Shown: positions 1 to 6,731 of the stretch, in pieces
Position numbering within the stretch: position 1 is the stretch's first letter
Layout of the letters: every line of letters starts with the position of its first letter
Source of the DNA: a virus
DNA length: 24,164 bases
Direction: 5' to 3' (one strand)
IMG/VR virus record: IMGVR_UViG_3300025128_000327
Span: 1-24,164 of that record
Made by a program: the position numbers and the translations under genes
Notes under the pieces: generated by a model
The model's database searches: none
Told to the model about the DNA's origin: nothing
Seen by the model: only the letters and a program-made list of their open reading frames with translations

Positions 1-342
1 GCAAAAGCAGAAATACAGAAAAAATCAGGCGGGGCTGGATCTACGGGCTCTGATCTTGAGAACTTTTTACATCTTGAGAAATTAAAACAAGCTGAGATTG
101 AGCTTAAAGATATGTTGATTTATCAAGGACGAGCAAATCTATACACTGATTTTTTGAGGTTCCAAGCAGAGGCCAAGCGCAATCGTGATGAGGCGTTGGA
201 AGCACAGAAGAAAGCAAGGGTGGCAAGACAAAAGAAAAACGCTGATATCGTTAAGTCTGTGGTCATTGTATTTATGTGTTTGTTGGGATTGGGTGCGGTC
301 GGTGGTTTTGTATATTGGCTCTCTACTCTGAGGGCAGTATGA
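1..342 (+). CDS. 5'-truncated coiled-coil protein with C-terminal membrane anchor
   Basis: The frame is open from base 1 to the TGA at 340-342, so the gene begins before the window; 113 residues are visible. An internal ATG at 112 exists, but the codons before it continue the same charged helical pattern, so it is unlikely to be the true start. The visible part is Lys/Glu/Ala-rich and probably a coiled coil. A single hydrophobic segment (VIVFMCLLGLGAVGGFVYWL, visible residues about 88-107) and a very short tail follow. That layout suggests a tail-anchored protein with its helix in the cytoplasm. No family is recognised. It precedes a run of small membrane proteins ending in a holin, so a role in lysis or envelope interaction is possible but inferred. 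The next gene starts inside its stop codon (ATGA). Confidence 0.75.
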   Translation, partial: AKAEIQKKSGGAGSTGSDLENFLHLEKLKQAEIELKDMLIYQGRANLYTDFLRFQAEAKRNRDEALEAQKKARVARQKKNADIVKSVVIVFMCLLGLGAVGGFVYWLSTLRAV

Positions 343-659
343 GTGAATTGAAAAAATATGACACAAATGAAAACGGCATTATCGATCCGCATGAGCTTGC
401 TGTTCTTGAGTTGGAAGATCGAAGGCTTAAAATTGCTGATGATAATTCGCAAAGGGATGCAATCAGAAAAATGGCGTGGTTTGCGCTGGCTGGTCTATTG
501 TTGTATCCCAGTGGTATTTTTATATGTAGCTTTGTTGGACTTGATAAAGCGGCTGAACTCATTGCTGACATCGCGGGGACGTATTTTATAGCCGTGTCTG
601 CGTTAGTGGCATCGTTCTTTGGTGCATCGGCGTATCAAGCGAAGAAGGAAGCTAGGTGA
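339..659 (+). CDS. Small two-TM membrane protein with an N-terminal EF-hand loop
   Basis: 106 residues from the ATG at 339, which overlaps the previous stop as ATGA; an in-frame start further upstream (276) would lie wholly inside the previous gene and is rejected. Residues 8-19 (DTNENGIIDPHE) fit the 12-position EF-hand calcium loop at every key site: D1, N3, N5, G6, I8, D9 and E12. A charged helix follows, then two hydrophobic segments at about 45-67 and 78-99 and a basic C-terminus (KKEAR). EF-hands usually work in pairs; only one is seen here, so it would need to dimerise or bind weakly. Its place among small membrane genes just before the holin suggests a lysis or membrane role. Calcium-responsive behaviour is inference from the loop alone. 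Confidence 0.8.
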   Translation: MSELKKYDTNENGIIDPHELAVLELEDRRLKIADDNSQRDAIRKMAWFALAGLLLYPSGIFICSFVGLDKAAELIADIAGTYFIAVSALVASFFGASAYQAKKEAR

Positions 660-866
660 GTGATCTATGTTTTTGCGCTGATAGTTATGACTGCTGAAGG
701 AAAAGTCATACCTGATAAGAAGGCATATTTTTATTCAATTAATCGATGCAACTATTTTGCAGAACGAGTCAGTCGTACACGGTATAACTACTGGACAAAG
801 CGTAAAGTACAGGCGTATTGCATACCAGAGTGGGTCAATCCAAAGAATACGAAGATACTGAAATGA
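660..866 (+). CDS. Small protein with hydrophobic N-terminus and two Cys (paralogue 1)
   Basis: 68 residues from a GTG start placed directly after the upstream stop (TGA 657-659). The first dozen residues (MIYVFALIVMTAEG) are hydrophobic, like a short membrane anchor or signal segment. The rest is polar and aromatic, with Cys30 and Cys54. It is similar in plan and motifs to the next gene product: hydrophobic start, an EG pair, a Cys followed by an AER/ERAE stretch, then a Cys-Ile-Pro near the C-terminus. This looks like a tandem duplication. The two Cys could form a disulphide if the body is periplasmic, but topology is inferred. No known family is recognised. Confidence 0.7.
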   Translation: MIYVFALIVMTAEGKVIPDKKAYFYSINRCNYFAERVSRTRYNYWTKRKVQAYCIPEWVNPKNTKILK

Positions 867-1048
867 CATGGATTTTGATGCTCATAACAATAGAAGGAAG
901 TATGTTCTATATGAGCATAGTTGATGCGTTTCCGACTGCTAATTCGTGTATGCAAGAACGTGCAGAAGGAGTGATTAGGTTGGGCAAACCAATCATCAAT
1001 TATCAGTTAATTTGCATCCCGACAGATCAGTTAGGAGAAAACACATGA
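863..1048 (+). CDS. Small protein with hydrophobic N-terminus and two Cys (paralogue 2)
   Basis: 61 residues from the ATG at 863, which overlaps the previous stop (ATGA). An in-frame start at 818 would lie deep inside the upstream gene and is less likely. It begins with a hydrophobic stretch (MTWILMLITIEGS) and has Cys29 and Cys51, the second in a Cys-Ile-Pro motif also present in the preceding protein. The Cys-to-Cys spacing is 22 residues here and 24 in the upstream copy. Its stop overlaps the holin ATG, so the two are probably translationally coupled. Function is unknown; a helper or regulator of the holin, or a spanin-like envelope component, is speculation based on position only. Confidence 0.7.
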   Translation: MTWILMLITIEGSMFYMSIVDAFPTANSCMQERAEGVIRLGKPIINYQLICIPTDQLGENT

Positions 1049-1419
1049 TTTTAGGCGTATTAGGAAAAATATTAGGGAGCGAGACAGTCATCAAGAAAGG
1101 TATGGATTTGATTGATGACATGCACACTTCTGAAACTGAGTCGATTGAAGCGAAGACACAAGCCAAGGTAGCTTTGATGAACTCGTATGCTCCGTTTAAA
1201 GTGGCTCAGCGATATCTTGCGCTGATGTTCGGTTTGACTTATGTATCTTGTTTTATCATAGTTCTTGCCATGACACTAACTGGGAAAGGAGACCCGTCTT
1301 CTGTATCCCAGGTCATGGAGCAGTTTCAAATTAATTATGCGATGCTTTTAATTTTAGGTTTTTATTTTGGTGGAGGCGCAATAGAGTCCTTCACCTCTGG
1401 AAGAAAAAAAGGTAAATAA
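1045..1419 (+). CDS. Holin, GTA 3TM-holin-like
   Basis: 124 residues from the ATG at 1045 (ATGA overlap with the previous stop). The protein starts with an amphipathic region (ILGKILGSETVIKKGMDLID), continues with a charged helix at about 26-50, then has strong hydrophobic segments at about 57-78 and 97-112, and ends in a basic tail (GRKKGK). The order, the length and the closing hydrophobic-Gly-Gly-hydrophobic-Glu pattern (FYFGGGAIESF) match what I know of the 3TM holins used for gene-transfer-agent and phage release. Holins form lesions in the inner membrane that time host lysis. No endolysin is adjacent, so the partner lies outside the window or elsewhere in the genome. Assignment is by pattern, not by alignment. 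Confidence 0.75.
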   Translation: MILGVLGKILGSETVIKKGMDLIDDMHTSETESIEAKTQAKVALMNSYAPFKVAQRYLALMFGLTYVSCFIIVLAMTLTGKGDPSSVSQVMEQFQINYAMLLILGFYFGGGAIESFTSGRKKGK

Positions 1420-1423
1420 GGAG
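1418..1423 (+). promoter_or_regulatory. Ribosome binding site for a TTG start
   Basis: AAGGAG sits five bases before the TTG at 1429. No ATG or GTG in the same frame lies near it, so this strong Shine-Dalgarno is the main argument for a TTG start for the 66-residue protein. Confidence 0.7.
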
Positions 1424-1428
1424 ATTAT

Positions 1429-1629
1429 TTGACTACAGACATTGATATTGTACAATTTGTGTTCAAGACGGTTAATGAACGTAAAATACAAGTTCTAAAC
1501 ATTCTTGAAAATAATGGCATTCAATCTATGGAACAATATGCCACTTTGATGGGTGAGTTAAACTCACTGAATTATGTAAAACAGGAACTCTCGAACCTGC
1601 TAGAAAAACAGGAGCGCCTAGATGACTAG
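1429..1629 (+). CDS. Small helical protein, unknown function
   Basis: 66 residues from a TTG start supported by an AAGGAG five bases upstream. The protein appears all-helical and polar (for example YVKQELSNLLEKQERL at the C-terminal end) with no membrane segment and no Cys. Small helical proteins of this kind are common near head genes in marine phages, but I recognise no named family. Its last codons overlap the ATG of the GroES-like gene (ATGACTAG), so the two are probably translationally coupled and the protein is likely made with the head-assembly set. Confidence 0.65.
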   Translation: MTTDIDIVQFVFKTVNERKIQVLNILENNGIQSMEQYATLMGELNSLNYVKQELSNLLEKQERLDD

Positions 1630-2050
1630 CGATACAGCAAGCATTTCTCATGTATATGAAGATCCGACCTACCGATATAACTCGGTTTTAAACCCGGACT
1701 TAATAGATAAACCTCTCTTAGACCGTATGCCACAACCAACAGGCTGGCGATTATTGGTTCTCCCATATCGTGGTAAAGACACGACTCGTGGTGGAATTGC
1801 ACTTCCAAATCAAGTTTTAGAGGACGGTCAAATACAGACTGTAGTTGGATATGTGCTTAAAGTCGGTCCTCTTGCATATCAAGATGAACAAAAATTTCCC
1901 GAAGATCCCTGGTGTAAAGAAGGGGATTGGGTAATTTTTGCAAGATACGCAGGATCTCGATTTAAAATAGATGGTGGGGAGGTAAGAATCTTAAACGATG
2001 ATGAAATCCTGGCAACTATTTTAGATCCAGAAGATATTGTTAGTCTATGA
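1622..2050 (+). CDS. GroES-like co-chaperonin (Cpn10 fold)
   Basis: 142 residues. After an N-terminal extension of about 38 residues comes a GroES-like barrel: PTGWRLLVLPYRG at 39-51, a mobile-loop-like region GGIALPNQVLEDG at 57-69, the GDWVIFARYAG strand region at 101-111, and the typical closing strand RILNDDEILATI at 122-133. GroES caps the GroEL folding chamber; the mobile loop contacts GroEL. No GroEL is present here, so the protein would work with host GroEL, as T4 gp31 does for its capsid protein. It lies upstream of the scaffold and capsid genes, which supports a role in folding the capsid protein. The N-terminal extension and the roughly ten-residue tail after the last strand are unusual compared with host GroES of about 97 residues. 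Confidence 0.85.
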   Translation: MTSDTASISHVYEDPTYRYNSVLNPDLIDKPLLDRMPQPTGWRLLVLPYRGKDTTRGGIALPNQVLEDGQIQTVVGYVLKVGPLAYQDEQKFPEDPWCKEGDWVIFARYAGSRFKIDGGEVRILNDDEILATILDPEDIVSL

Positions 2051-2057
2051 GGTTGTT

Positions 2058-2924
2058 ATGAACGAAGAAAACGAAAATTTAGAACTAGATTTAAGTGATG
2101 CAGAAGAAACTGAGGTCACTATTGAACAAGAAACAGATACGGTAGAAGGTGTTACACAAGATTCAGATTCAGATGAATACAAAGAACATGAAACCGGCGT
2201 ACAAAAAAGAATTGATAAACTTACGAGAAAAATGCGTGAGGCAGAAAGACGCGAACAAGCTGCAATTGAGTACGCCCAAAATGTTCAAAATGAATCTAAT
2301 CAATTAAAAGCACAAGTCCAAAACCTGGATACAGGTTATTTAAATGAGTATGGTGCTCGGGTAACAAAGGAGCAGGAGTCCGCAGAACAAGATCTTCGTC
2401 GGGCTGTAGATTTAGGGGACTCTGAAGCTGTTGTAAATGCTCAAAAAACATTAATGGACATTGCTATACAGAACGATCGATATCAAACTGCGCTAGCAAG
2501 AAAACAAGAACAGCAGCAGTATGCTCAACAACAAGCTCAAGTTCAGCAGCAGCAACCGCAGCAACCGCAGCAACCGCAGCAACCAGACCCTAAAGCAACA
2601 GAATGGGCAGAAAAAAATACTTGGTTTGGCAAAGACGACGCTATGACTTTTGCTACTTTGGGATTACATCGAACACTTGTTGAGAAAGAAGGGTTTGACC
2701 CGAAATCAGATGATTACTACAATGAAATGGATAATAGGTTACGCGTAGCGTTTCCTCACAAGTTTAACGAGACCGGTAGAAGACCATCCCAGACGGTTGC
2801 CGGAGTATCTCGCACAGCAGGATCTGGGCGAACAAGTAAGGTCCGACTCTCCCGGTCCCAGGTTGCAATAGCCAAAAAATTAGGGGTGCCGCTGGAAGAA
2901 TACGCAAAATACGTTAAGGAGTAA
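2058..2924 (+). CDS. Capsid scaffolding protein
   Basis: 288 residues from the ATG at 2058; an in-frame TTG at 2037 lies inside the previous gene and has no support. The N-terminus is very acidic (about residues 1-45). A long coiled coil follows at about 48-155, then a Gln/Pro-rich linker at about 151-177 and a conserved basic C-terminal helical end (LSRSQVAIAKKLGVPLEEYA at 264-283). Acidic and coiled-coil N-terminus, flexible linker and a basic C-terminal helix are hallmarks of phage scaffolds, which bind coat protein through the C-terminus and leave the head before DNA packaging. Its place two genes before the capsid gene agrees. The linker is encoded by a 9-bp tandem repeat, so its length could vary between relatives. 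Confidence 0.8.
   Translation: MNEENENLELDLSDAEETEVTIEQETDTVEGVTQDSDSDEYKEHETGVQKRIDKLTRKMREAERREQAAIEYAQNVQNESNQLKAQVQNLDTGYLNEYGARVTKEQESAEQDLRRAVDLGDSEAVVNAQKTLMDIAIQNDRYQTALARKQEQQQYAQQQAQVQQQQPQQPQQPQQPDPKATEWAEKNTWFGKDDAMTFATLGLHRTLVEKEGFDPKSDDYYNEMDNRLRVAFPHKFNETGRRPSQTVAGVSRTAGSGRTSKVRLSRSQVAIAKKLGVPLEEYAKYVKE
2550..2585 (+). repeat. 9-bp tandem repeat encoding Gln-Gln-Pro
   Basis: Four copies of CAGCAACCG (the last ends in A), preceded by further CAG codons. They encode a Gln-Gln-Pro linker inside the scaffold protein and are in frame, so copy-number change would only alter linker length. Confidence 0.9.
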
Positions 2925-2927
2925 GTT

Positions 2928-3410
2928 ATGACCGAGCAGACAAAAATGAGCGGTCAAAACCGCACCTCACGCAATAACCAGACCCGAGAAAAAACGGCTA
3001 CCCGTCGTCCTTGGGCACCACCATCCGTATTGGATGCTCCCGAAGCACCGGAAGGGTTTAAACATCGGTGGATTCGTGCAGAAGCACGCGGGTTTGATGA
3101 TACTAAAAATATCTCGGCCCGAATGAGAGAAGGATGGGAATTGGTTCGTAAAGACGAATACCCGGATTTTGAAAGCCCTGTTGTAGACAGTGGTAAGTAT
3201 GAAGGCGTGTTTGGAGTCGGTGGACTTCTACTTGCGCGGATACCCATAGAGACAGTTTCTGAACGTAATGCTTATTATGCGAGTCAGTCAAAAGATCAAA
3301 TGGATGCTGTAGATATGGATATGATGCGTGAAAACTCGCACTCAACGATGAGGATTACTAATCCTGATCGACAATCGCGTGTAACTTTCGGCGGCACCAA
3401 AAAAGGATAG
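2928..3410 (+). CDS. Head-module protein, unknown function
   Basis: 160 residues from the ATG at 2928, with AAGGAG at 2916-2921. The first 30 residues are polar and basic, then a Trp-Ala-Pro-Pro segment, a central globular-looking region (GFKHRWIRAEARGFDDT at 43-59; GWELVRKDEYPDF at 69-81) and a C-terminus with a Met/Asp-rich helix ending in a Gly-rich, basic tail. It sits between the scaffold and the structural/capsid genes, so a head-assembly or minor virion role is likely. I remember similar proteins at this spot in marine phages, always without an assigned function. No catalytic motif is visible. Confidence 0.7.
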   Translation: MTEQTKMSGQNRTSRNNQTREKTATRRPWAPPSVLDAPEAPEGFKHRWIRAEARGFDDTKNISARMREGWELVRKDEYPDFESPVVDSGKYEGVFGVGGLLLARIPIETVSERNAYYASQSKDQMDAVDMDMMRENSHSTMRITNPDRQSRVTFGGTKKG

Positions 3411-3441
3411 CCGCTGTTATTAGGAAATATAGGAGTAAATT

Positions 3442-4074
3442 ATGGCTAATAACCTGACAGGTGGCTTTGGTTTGCGTCCAATTGGTAAAACTGGCGGAAA
3501 CGTAAATAATAACGCAACCACTCAATATGAGATTGCCAGCAACTACACAACAGCCATTTATAATGGTGGAATAGTGGTTCCAGCTTCAACTGGAACAATT
3601 ATTATTTCTGACCAGGCTATCGCACCGTTAGGTGTGCTGGGAGGAGTTGAGTATGTTGACTCTACTACCAAAAAGACGACTTTTTTAAACTATTGGCCGG
3701 GTTCTAATAGCGTGAGCGTGGATACTAATTTTCCAGTAAAAGCGTTTGTGTATGATGATCCAATGCAACTGTATGTTGTTGCAGCAGACGGAACAAACAC
3801 TGATCGTGCCACTGCTTTAGCGGATGTATTCGCTAATTGCGACATGGCTAGTGTTAATAACGGTAGCACGGACACAGGAAAATCAAGCGATATGCTAGAT
3901 ATCAGTACAGCGGCAACAACGAATACACTTGATGTACGAATTGTTGGGTTGTTTGAAGATGAAGCTAACGAAGATTATTCTGCTGTAGGGCACCAATACA
4001 TTATTCGTTTGAACGGTCATTTCAACACGGGTACAACCATTGCGGTTGGCACCTATGCTACAACCGGTATCTAA
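3442..4074 (+). CDS. Putative head decoration or minor capsid protein
   Basis: 210 residues with AGGAG 8-12 bases before the ATG. The protein is rich in Thr, Ser, Asn and Gly with short beta-type strands and contains almost no helix-forming stretches. It starts MANNLTGGFGLRPI and has a later segment FPVKAFVYDDPMQLYVVAAD. It lies directly before the major capsid gene with a 12-base gap, the usual place of small decoration or head-stabilising proteins. No named family is certain. The call rests on composition and position; it could equally be another virion protein. Confidence 0.6.
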   Translation: MANNLTGGFGLRPIGKTGGNVNNNATTQYEIASNYTTAIYNGGIVVPASTGTIIISDQAIAPLGVLGGVEYVDSTTKKTTFLNYWPGSNSVSVDTNFPVKAFVYDDPMQLYVVAADGTNTDRATALADVFANCDMASVNNGSTDTGKSSDMLDISTAATTNTLDVRIVGLFEDEANEDYSAVGHQYIIRLNGHFNTGTTIAVGTYATTGI

Positions 4075-4086
4075 GGGGGATATATC

Positions 4087-4995
4087 ATGGCAATTTCTCG
4101 CGCACAATTAGCGAAAGAGTTGGAGCCTGGTCTCAACGCCCTCTTCGGGCTTGAATACGACCGGTACGATAATGAGCATGCAGAAATATTTGAAACAGAA
4201 ACTTCAGATCGAGCATTTGAAGAAGAAGTTATGCTTGCTGGTTTTGGTACGGCTCCGGTAAAACAAGAAGGCGGAACAGTTTCGTTTGATGATGCACAGG
4301 AAACATTTACTGCGCGTTACACACACGAAACAATTGCTTTGGCGTTTTCAATTACAGAAGAGGCTGTTGAAGACAATCTTTATGATCGTCTGGCTTCTCG
4401 GTACACAAAAGCATTGGCTCGTTCAATGTCGCAAACAAAGCAAATTAAGGCTGCGTCAATATTAAACAATGCGTTTAGTACATCTTCACCAATTGGTGAT
4501 GGTGCGGCACTTTGTTCTACAGCCCACCCATCGTTAAACGGTAACTTACGAAATATTTTGTCGGTTGCTTCAGACTTAAATGAAACATCGTTAGAACAAA
4601 TGATGATTGATATTGCTGGTCTGACAGATGAGCGTGGACTGAAGATTGCGGTTCGAGGCATGAAGCTAATTATTCCGAAAGAACTACAATTTATTGCAGA
4701 GCGAGTAATCAACTCAAATCTGCGAGTAGGGACTGCGGATAATGATCTGAACGCTATGAAGTCGATGGGCATGCTTCCTGAAGGAGCAGTTGTAAATCAC
4801 TTCTTAACCGATCCGGATGCATTCTTTGTTAAAACGGATGCACCAAACGGGTTTAAGATGTTCCAACGTGCTGCCATAAAAACAGCAATGGAAGGTGATT
4901 TTGACACCGGCAACATGCGGTTTAAAGCTCGTGAACGTTATTCGTTTGGAGTTTCAGATTGGCGTTCTGTTTTTGGCACGCCTGGTGCTGCTTAA
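4087..4995 (+). CDS. Major capsid protein, Mu gpT-like
   Basis: 302 residues, nearly the same length as Mu gpT (305). Features that match: an N-terminal region (LAKELEPGLNALFGLEYDRY), a beta segment with a Thr-Ala-Arg-Tyr-Thr-His run (about 76-81), helix ITEEAVEDNLYDRLASRYTK at 89-108, the GDGAALCSTAHP loop at about 139-150, then a long C-terminal domain ending GVSDWRSVFGTPGAA. This is the HK97-type fold typical of gpT-family coats, which form the head shell. It follows the scaffold gene by two genes and is followed by a strong terminator, consistent with the most expressed gene of the phage. No protease gene is seen nearby and no delta-domain is obvious, so coat processing cannot be inferred. 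Confidence 0.85.
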   Translation: MAISRAQLAKELEPGLNALFGLEYDRYDNEHAEIFETETSDRAFEEEVMLAGFGTAPVKQEGGTVSFDDAQETFTARYTHETIALAFSITEEAVEDNLYDRLASRYTKALARSMSQTKQIKAASILNNAFSTSSPIGDGAALCSTAHPSLNGNLRNILSVASDLNETSLEQMMIDIAGLTDERGLKIAVRGMKLIIPKELQFIAERVINSNLRVGTADNDLNAMKSMGMLPEGAVVNHFLTDPDAFFVKTDAPNGFKMFQRAAIKTAMEGDFDTGNMRFKARERYSFGVSDWRSVFGTPGAA

Positions 4996-5003
4996 AAAGA
5001 TTT

Positions 5004-5027
5004 GGGGTCGAAAGGCCCCTTTCTTTT
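5004..5027 (+). terminator. Rho-independent terminator after the capsid gene
   Basis: Stem GGGGTC (5004-5009) pairs with GGCCCC (5014-5019) around a GAAA tetraloop and is followed by TTTCTTTT (5020-5027). The T-U/G and C-G pairs close next to the loop. It lies 8 bases after the capsid stop and should end most transcripts from the head operon. Confidence 0.85.
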
Positions 5028-5043
5028 AATTTTAAAATTAAAA
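5024..5043. repeat. 20-bp perfect AT-only palindrome
   Basis: TTTTAATTTTAAAATTAAAA reads the same on both strands and lies directly after the terminator T-tract, sharing its last four T. It could be a second terminator-like element, a protein-binding site or part of an AT-rich upstream promoter element. Its role is not decidable from the sequence alone. Confidence 0.8.
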
Positions 5044-5066
5044 CACTTCTGACGATTACATATTGT
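5038..5066 (+). promoter_or_regulatory. Possible weak promoter for the gene at 5097
   Basis: TTAAAA (5038-5043) and TATTGT (5061-5066) are 17 bases apart, each with 4 of 6 matches to the sigma-70 boxes. The AT-rich palindrome would act as an upstream element. It lies after a terminator and before a new gene, where reinitiation would be useful. Such matches occur by chance in AT-rich DNA, and a phage polymerase could use a different signal. Confidence 0.25.
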
Positions 5067-5071
5067 AATCG
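5053..5071. promoter_or_regulatory. Inverted repeat, possible operator or 5' hairpin
   Basis: CGATTACA and TGTAATCG are complementary eight-base arms around TAT. It lies about 15 bases before the Shine-Dalgarno of the next gene and overlaps the candidate -10. It could be a repressor operator or form a hairpin at the 5' end of the following mRNA. Phage late genes rarely carry such isolated operators, so the role is open. Confidence 0.5.
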
Positions 5072-5096
5072 ACACTAGCCCAGACAGGAGATCGAC

Positions 5097-6080
5097 ATGG
5101 CTAACTCAACATTTAACGGACCCGTTCGTTCCGAGGGTGGTTTTAAACAAATCACTAAAAATGCTTCCACTGGAGCAGTAACAGAAAACTATTCTGTAAG
5201 TTCCACTGGTCAAATAACGGCGGCAGCTTCCACAACTATCTTTCAATACAATTACATTACTTGCCCACCTCCAATGACAACTATGCTTGCTAATAGTGCT
5301 GTTGGAGTTTTAGCAGACGGTGATAAGTTTGGGATGATCTTTATGGGGCCACAAGGCCAGATGTACCCAGCGGCTTGTGTAGCAGTAGGTGCGTTTACAG
5401 CAGCGGGAACAGCACCCATGTTAGACGGGACAGTACCTGCAACTGATACAGCGACGACTCATGCTGGTTTAAACCTGTGTATGGATGGTGAAACTGCGGA
5501 CAACGTAGGATTGCAGATGATTTGTGGCGGCAACGCTCAAGGAACGGGACCGCATACATTTACTGTAGGGACTCATTCTGGCTCTATTGATGCGACTTTC
5601 CAAGCGGCTGACTATACAGACTTTGACTGTATCGTTGTCGGATTCAGAAAGACAGAAGAGTTTGCTACTGCGTTCAACGCGGCTATTGCGGCGGCTTCTG
5701 CTGGAGACTTGGTGTATACCGATATTGTAGCGTTTGGTGCTCAAGGTGACACCAATATAGAGATTCAGACAGATCTGAATAACTCTGGTACATCAACTTC
5801 TACAGATTGCGGTGCTTCTGTGCCTGTGGACACTCAGAACCTAAGACTGAAAGTAAACCTTTCATCAGCAGGTGTGGTGACATATGAGTTAGTTGTCAAT
5901 GCAATAGCAGGTGCGGGTACTCTTGCCGCACCAGCAACAACAGCGGCATTCACTTTTGATGACGGTGATGTGCTCGTGCCATATTTAGCAATTCTTAAAA
6001 ATGGAACAGCGGTGGATGAAATCTTCTTAAAAGACATTACGGTTACTCGCACACCGGGTACTTCTTTTGAAAGACTGTAA
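5097..6080 (+). CDS. Virion structural protein between two terminators
   Basis: 327 residues from the ATG at 5097 with AGGAG at 5086-5090. The protein is rich in Ala, Thr, Gly and Val with few charged residues, typical of beta-rich virion proteins. The N-terminus (MANSTFNGPVRSEGGFKQI) resembles proteins I remember from marine phage genomes without function. Two inner segments have high Thr/Ala repeat character. It follows the major capsid gene and is framed by two GAAA-tetraloop terminators, so its level is probably set separately from the head and tail operons. It may be an abundant head or head-fibre protein. No domain family is certain. Confidence 0.65.
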   Translation: MANSTFNGPVRSEGGFKQITKNASTGAVTENYSVSSTGQITAAASTTIFQYNYITCPPPMTTMLANSAVGVLADGDKFGMIFMGPQGQMYPAACVAVGAFTAAGTAPMLDGTVPATDTATTHAGLNLCMDGETADNVGLQMICGGNAQGTGPHTFTVGTHSGSIDATFQAADYTDFDCIVVGFRKTEEFATAFNAAIAAASAGDLVYTDIVAFGAQGDTNIEIQTDLNNSGTSTSTDCGASVPVDTQNLRLKVNLSSAGVVTYELVVNAIAGAGTLAAPATTAAFTFDDGDVLVPYLAILKNGTAVDEIFLKDITVTRTPGTSFERL

Positions 6081-6087
6081 TCTATAG

Positions 6088-6108
6088 AGAGGGGGAAACC
6101 CCTCTTTT
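6088..6108 (+). terminator. Rho-independent terminator
   Basis: AGAGGGG (6088-6094) pairs with CCCCTCT (6099-6105) around GAAA and is followed by Ts (6105-6108). It lies directly after the gene ending at 6080. The next Shine-Dalgarno (6115-6120) is only seven bases further on, leaving no room for a promoter, so downstream genes must be fed by read-through. Confidence 0.85.
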
Positions 6109-6126
6109 ATAAATAAGGAGATTAAA

Positions 6127-6729
6127 ATGGCGGGTTCAGATGTTAAAGCCAAGCTAATTAGTGACGAAAATGCGTCTGATGATGATCGTATTGTTACAGC
6201 CGCACGACCAAACACAACAGCTACTCTAGCGAATACTACTTTTTTAGGTGGTGGTGCTAGAAATATAATTGTTACCACAACTGGTACAGGGGATAACGAA
6301 AAAACCACTACTATTACGGGTACAGATGTTTTTGGCGATACAATCAGTGAAGTCATTACTTCTACAGGTAGTGCAGAAGCAGTGGCTGGTGAAAAATTAT
6401 TTTTAACAGTATCTTCGGTAGTGTGTTCTGCACAATATGCTGCAAATATAAAAGTGGGATCAGGAACTCTTTGTGCAGAAGCAATAACCAGTTCGGCACG
6501 TTTACGTTTAAAAGGGTTTTCTATTGTATCTGGCGGAACAGCAGGCGTAATTGAATATTTTAATGGTACTCCCGAGAGTGGAACATCCATTTTTAAATCA
6601 AGAACAATCGGCACGGATAACACGACTTTAGATCGAACAATTCCTGAAGAGGGAATATTGTTTGATAACGGTATGTCCGTAAAGTACACCGTAGGAACCA
6701 TAGATATGATGACGTTTTTTCACGCATAA
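6127..6729 (+). CDS. Virion structural protein, unknown family
   Basis: 200 residues from the ATG at 6127, with AAGGAG at 6115-6120. The sequence is rich in Thr, Ser, Gly and Val, with a TTTGTGDNEKTTTITGTDVFGD segment split by charged turns (about residues 50-70), and looks beta-rich. Two Cys (about residues 99 and 116) lie in the central part. No membrane segment or catalytic motif is visible. It lies between the terminator and the basic-protein block, and its own stop is just two bases before the next start. Virion location is inferred from position and composition. Confidence 0.6.
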   Translation: MAGSDVKAKLISDENASDDDRIVTAARPNTTATLANTTFLGGGARNIIVTTTGTGDNEKTTTITGTDVFGDTISEVITSTGSAEAVAGEKLFLTVSSVVCSAQYAANIKVGSGTLCAEAITSSARLRLKGFSIVSGGTAGVIEYFNGTPESGTSIFKSRTIGTDNTTLDRTIPEEGILFDNGMSVKYTVGTIDMMTFFHA

Positions 6730-6731
6730 CG

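Noticed and set aside
276-338. Upstream in-frame start extending the EF-hand protein.
   Set aside because: It lies inside the previous gene; the ATG at 339 with the ATGA overlap fits the pattern of the other genes, and the EF-hand begins just after it.
5469-5744. A short minus-strand open frame within the structural gene.
   Set aside because: It has no supporting site and lies fully opposite a gene with matching context.
6027-6701. A 224-codon open frame on the minus strand.
   Set aside because: It lies opposite the structural genes at 5097 and 6127, has no own ribosome binding signal, its product is low-quality composition, and it spans a terminator; it is a shadow of the plus-strand genes.
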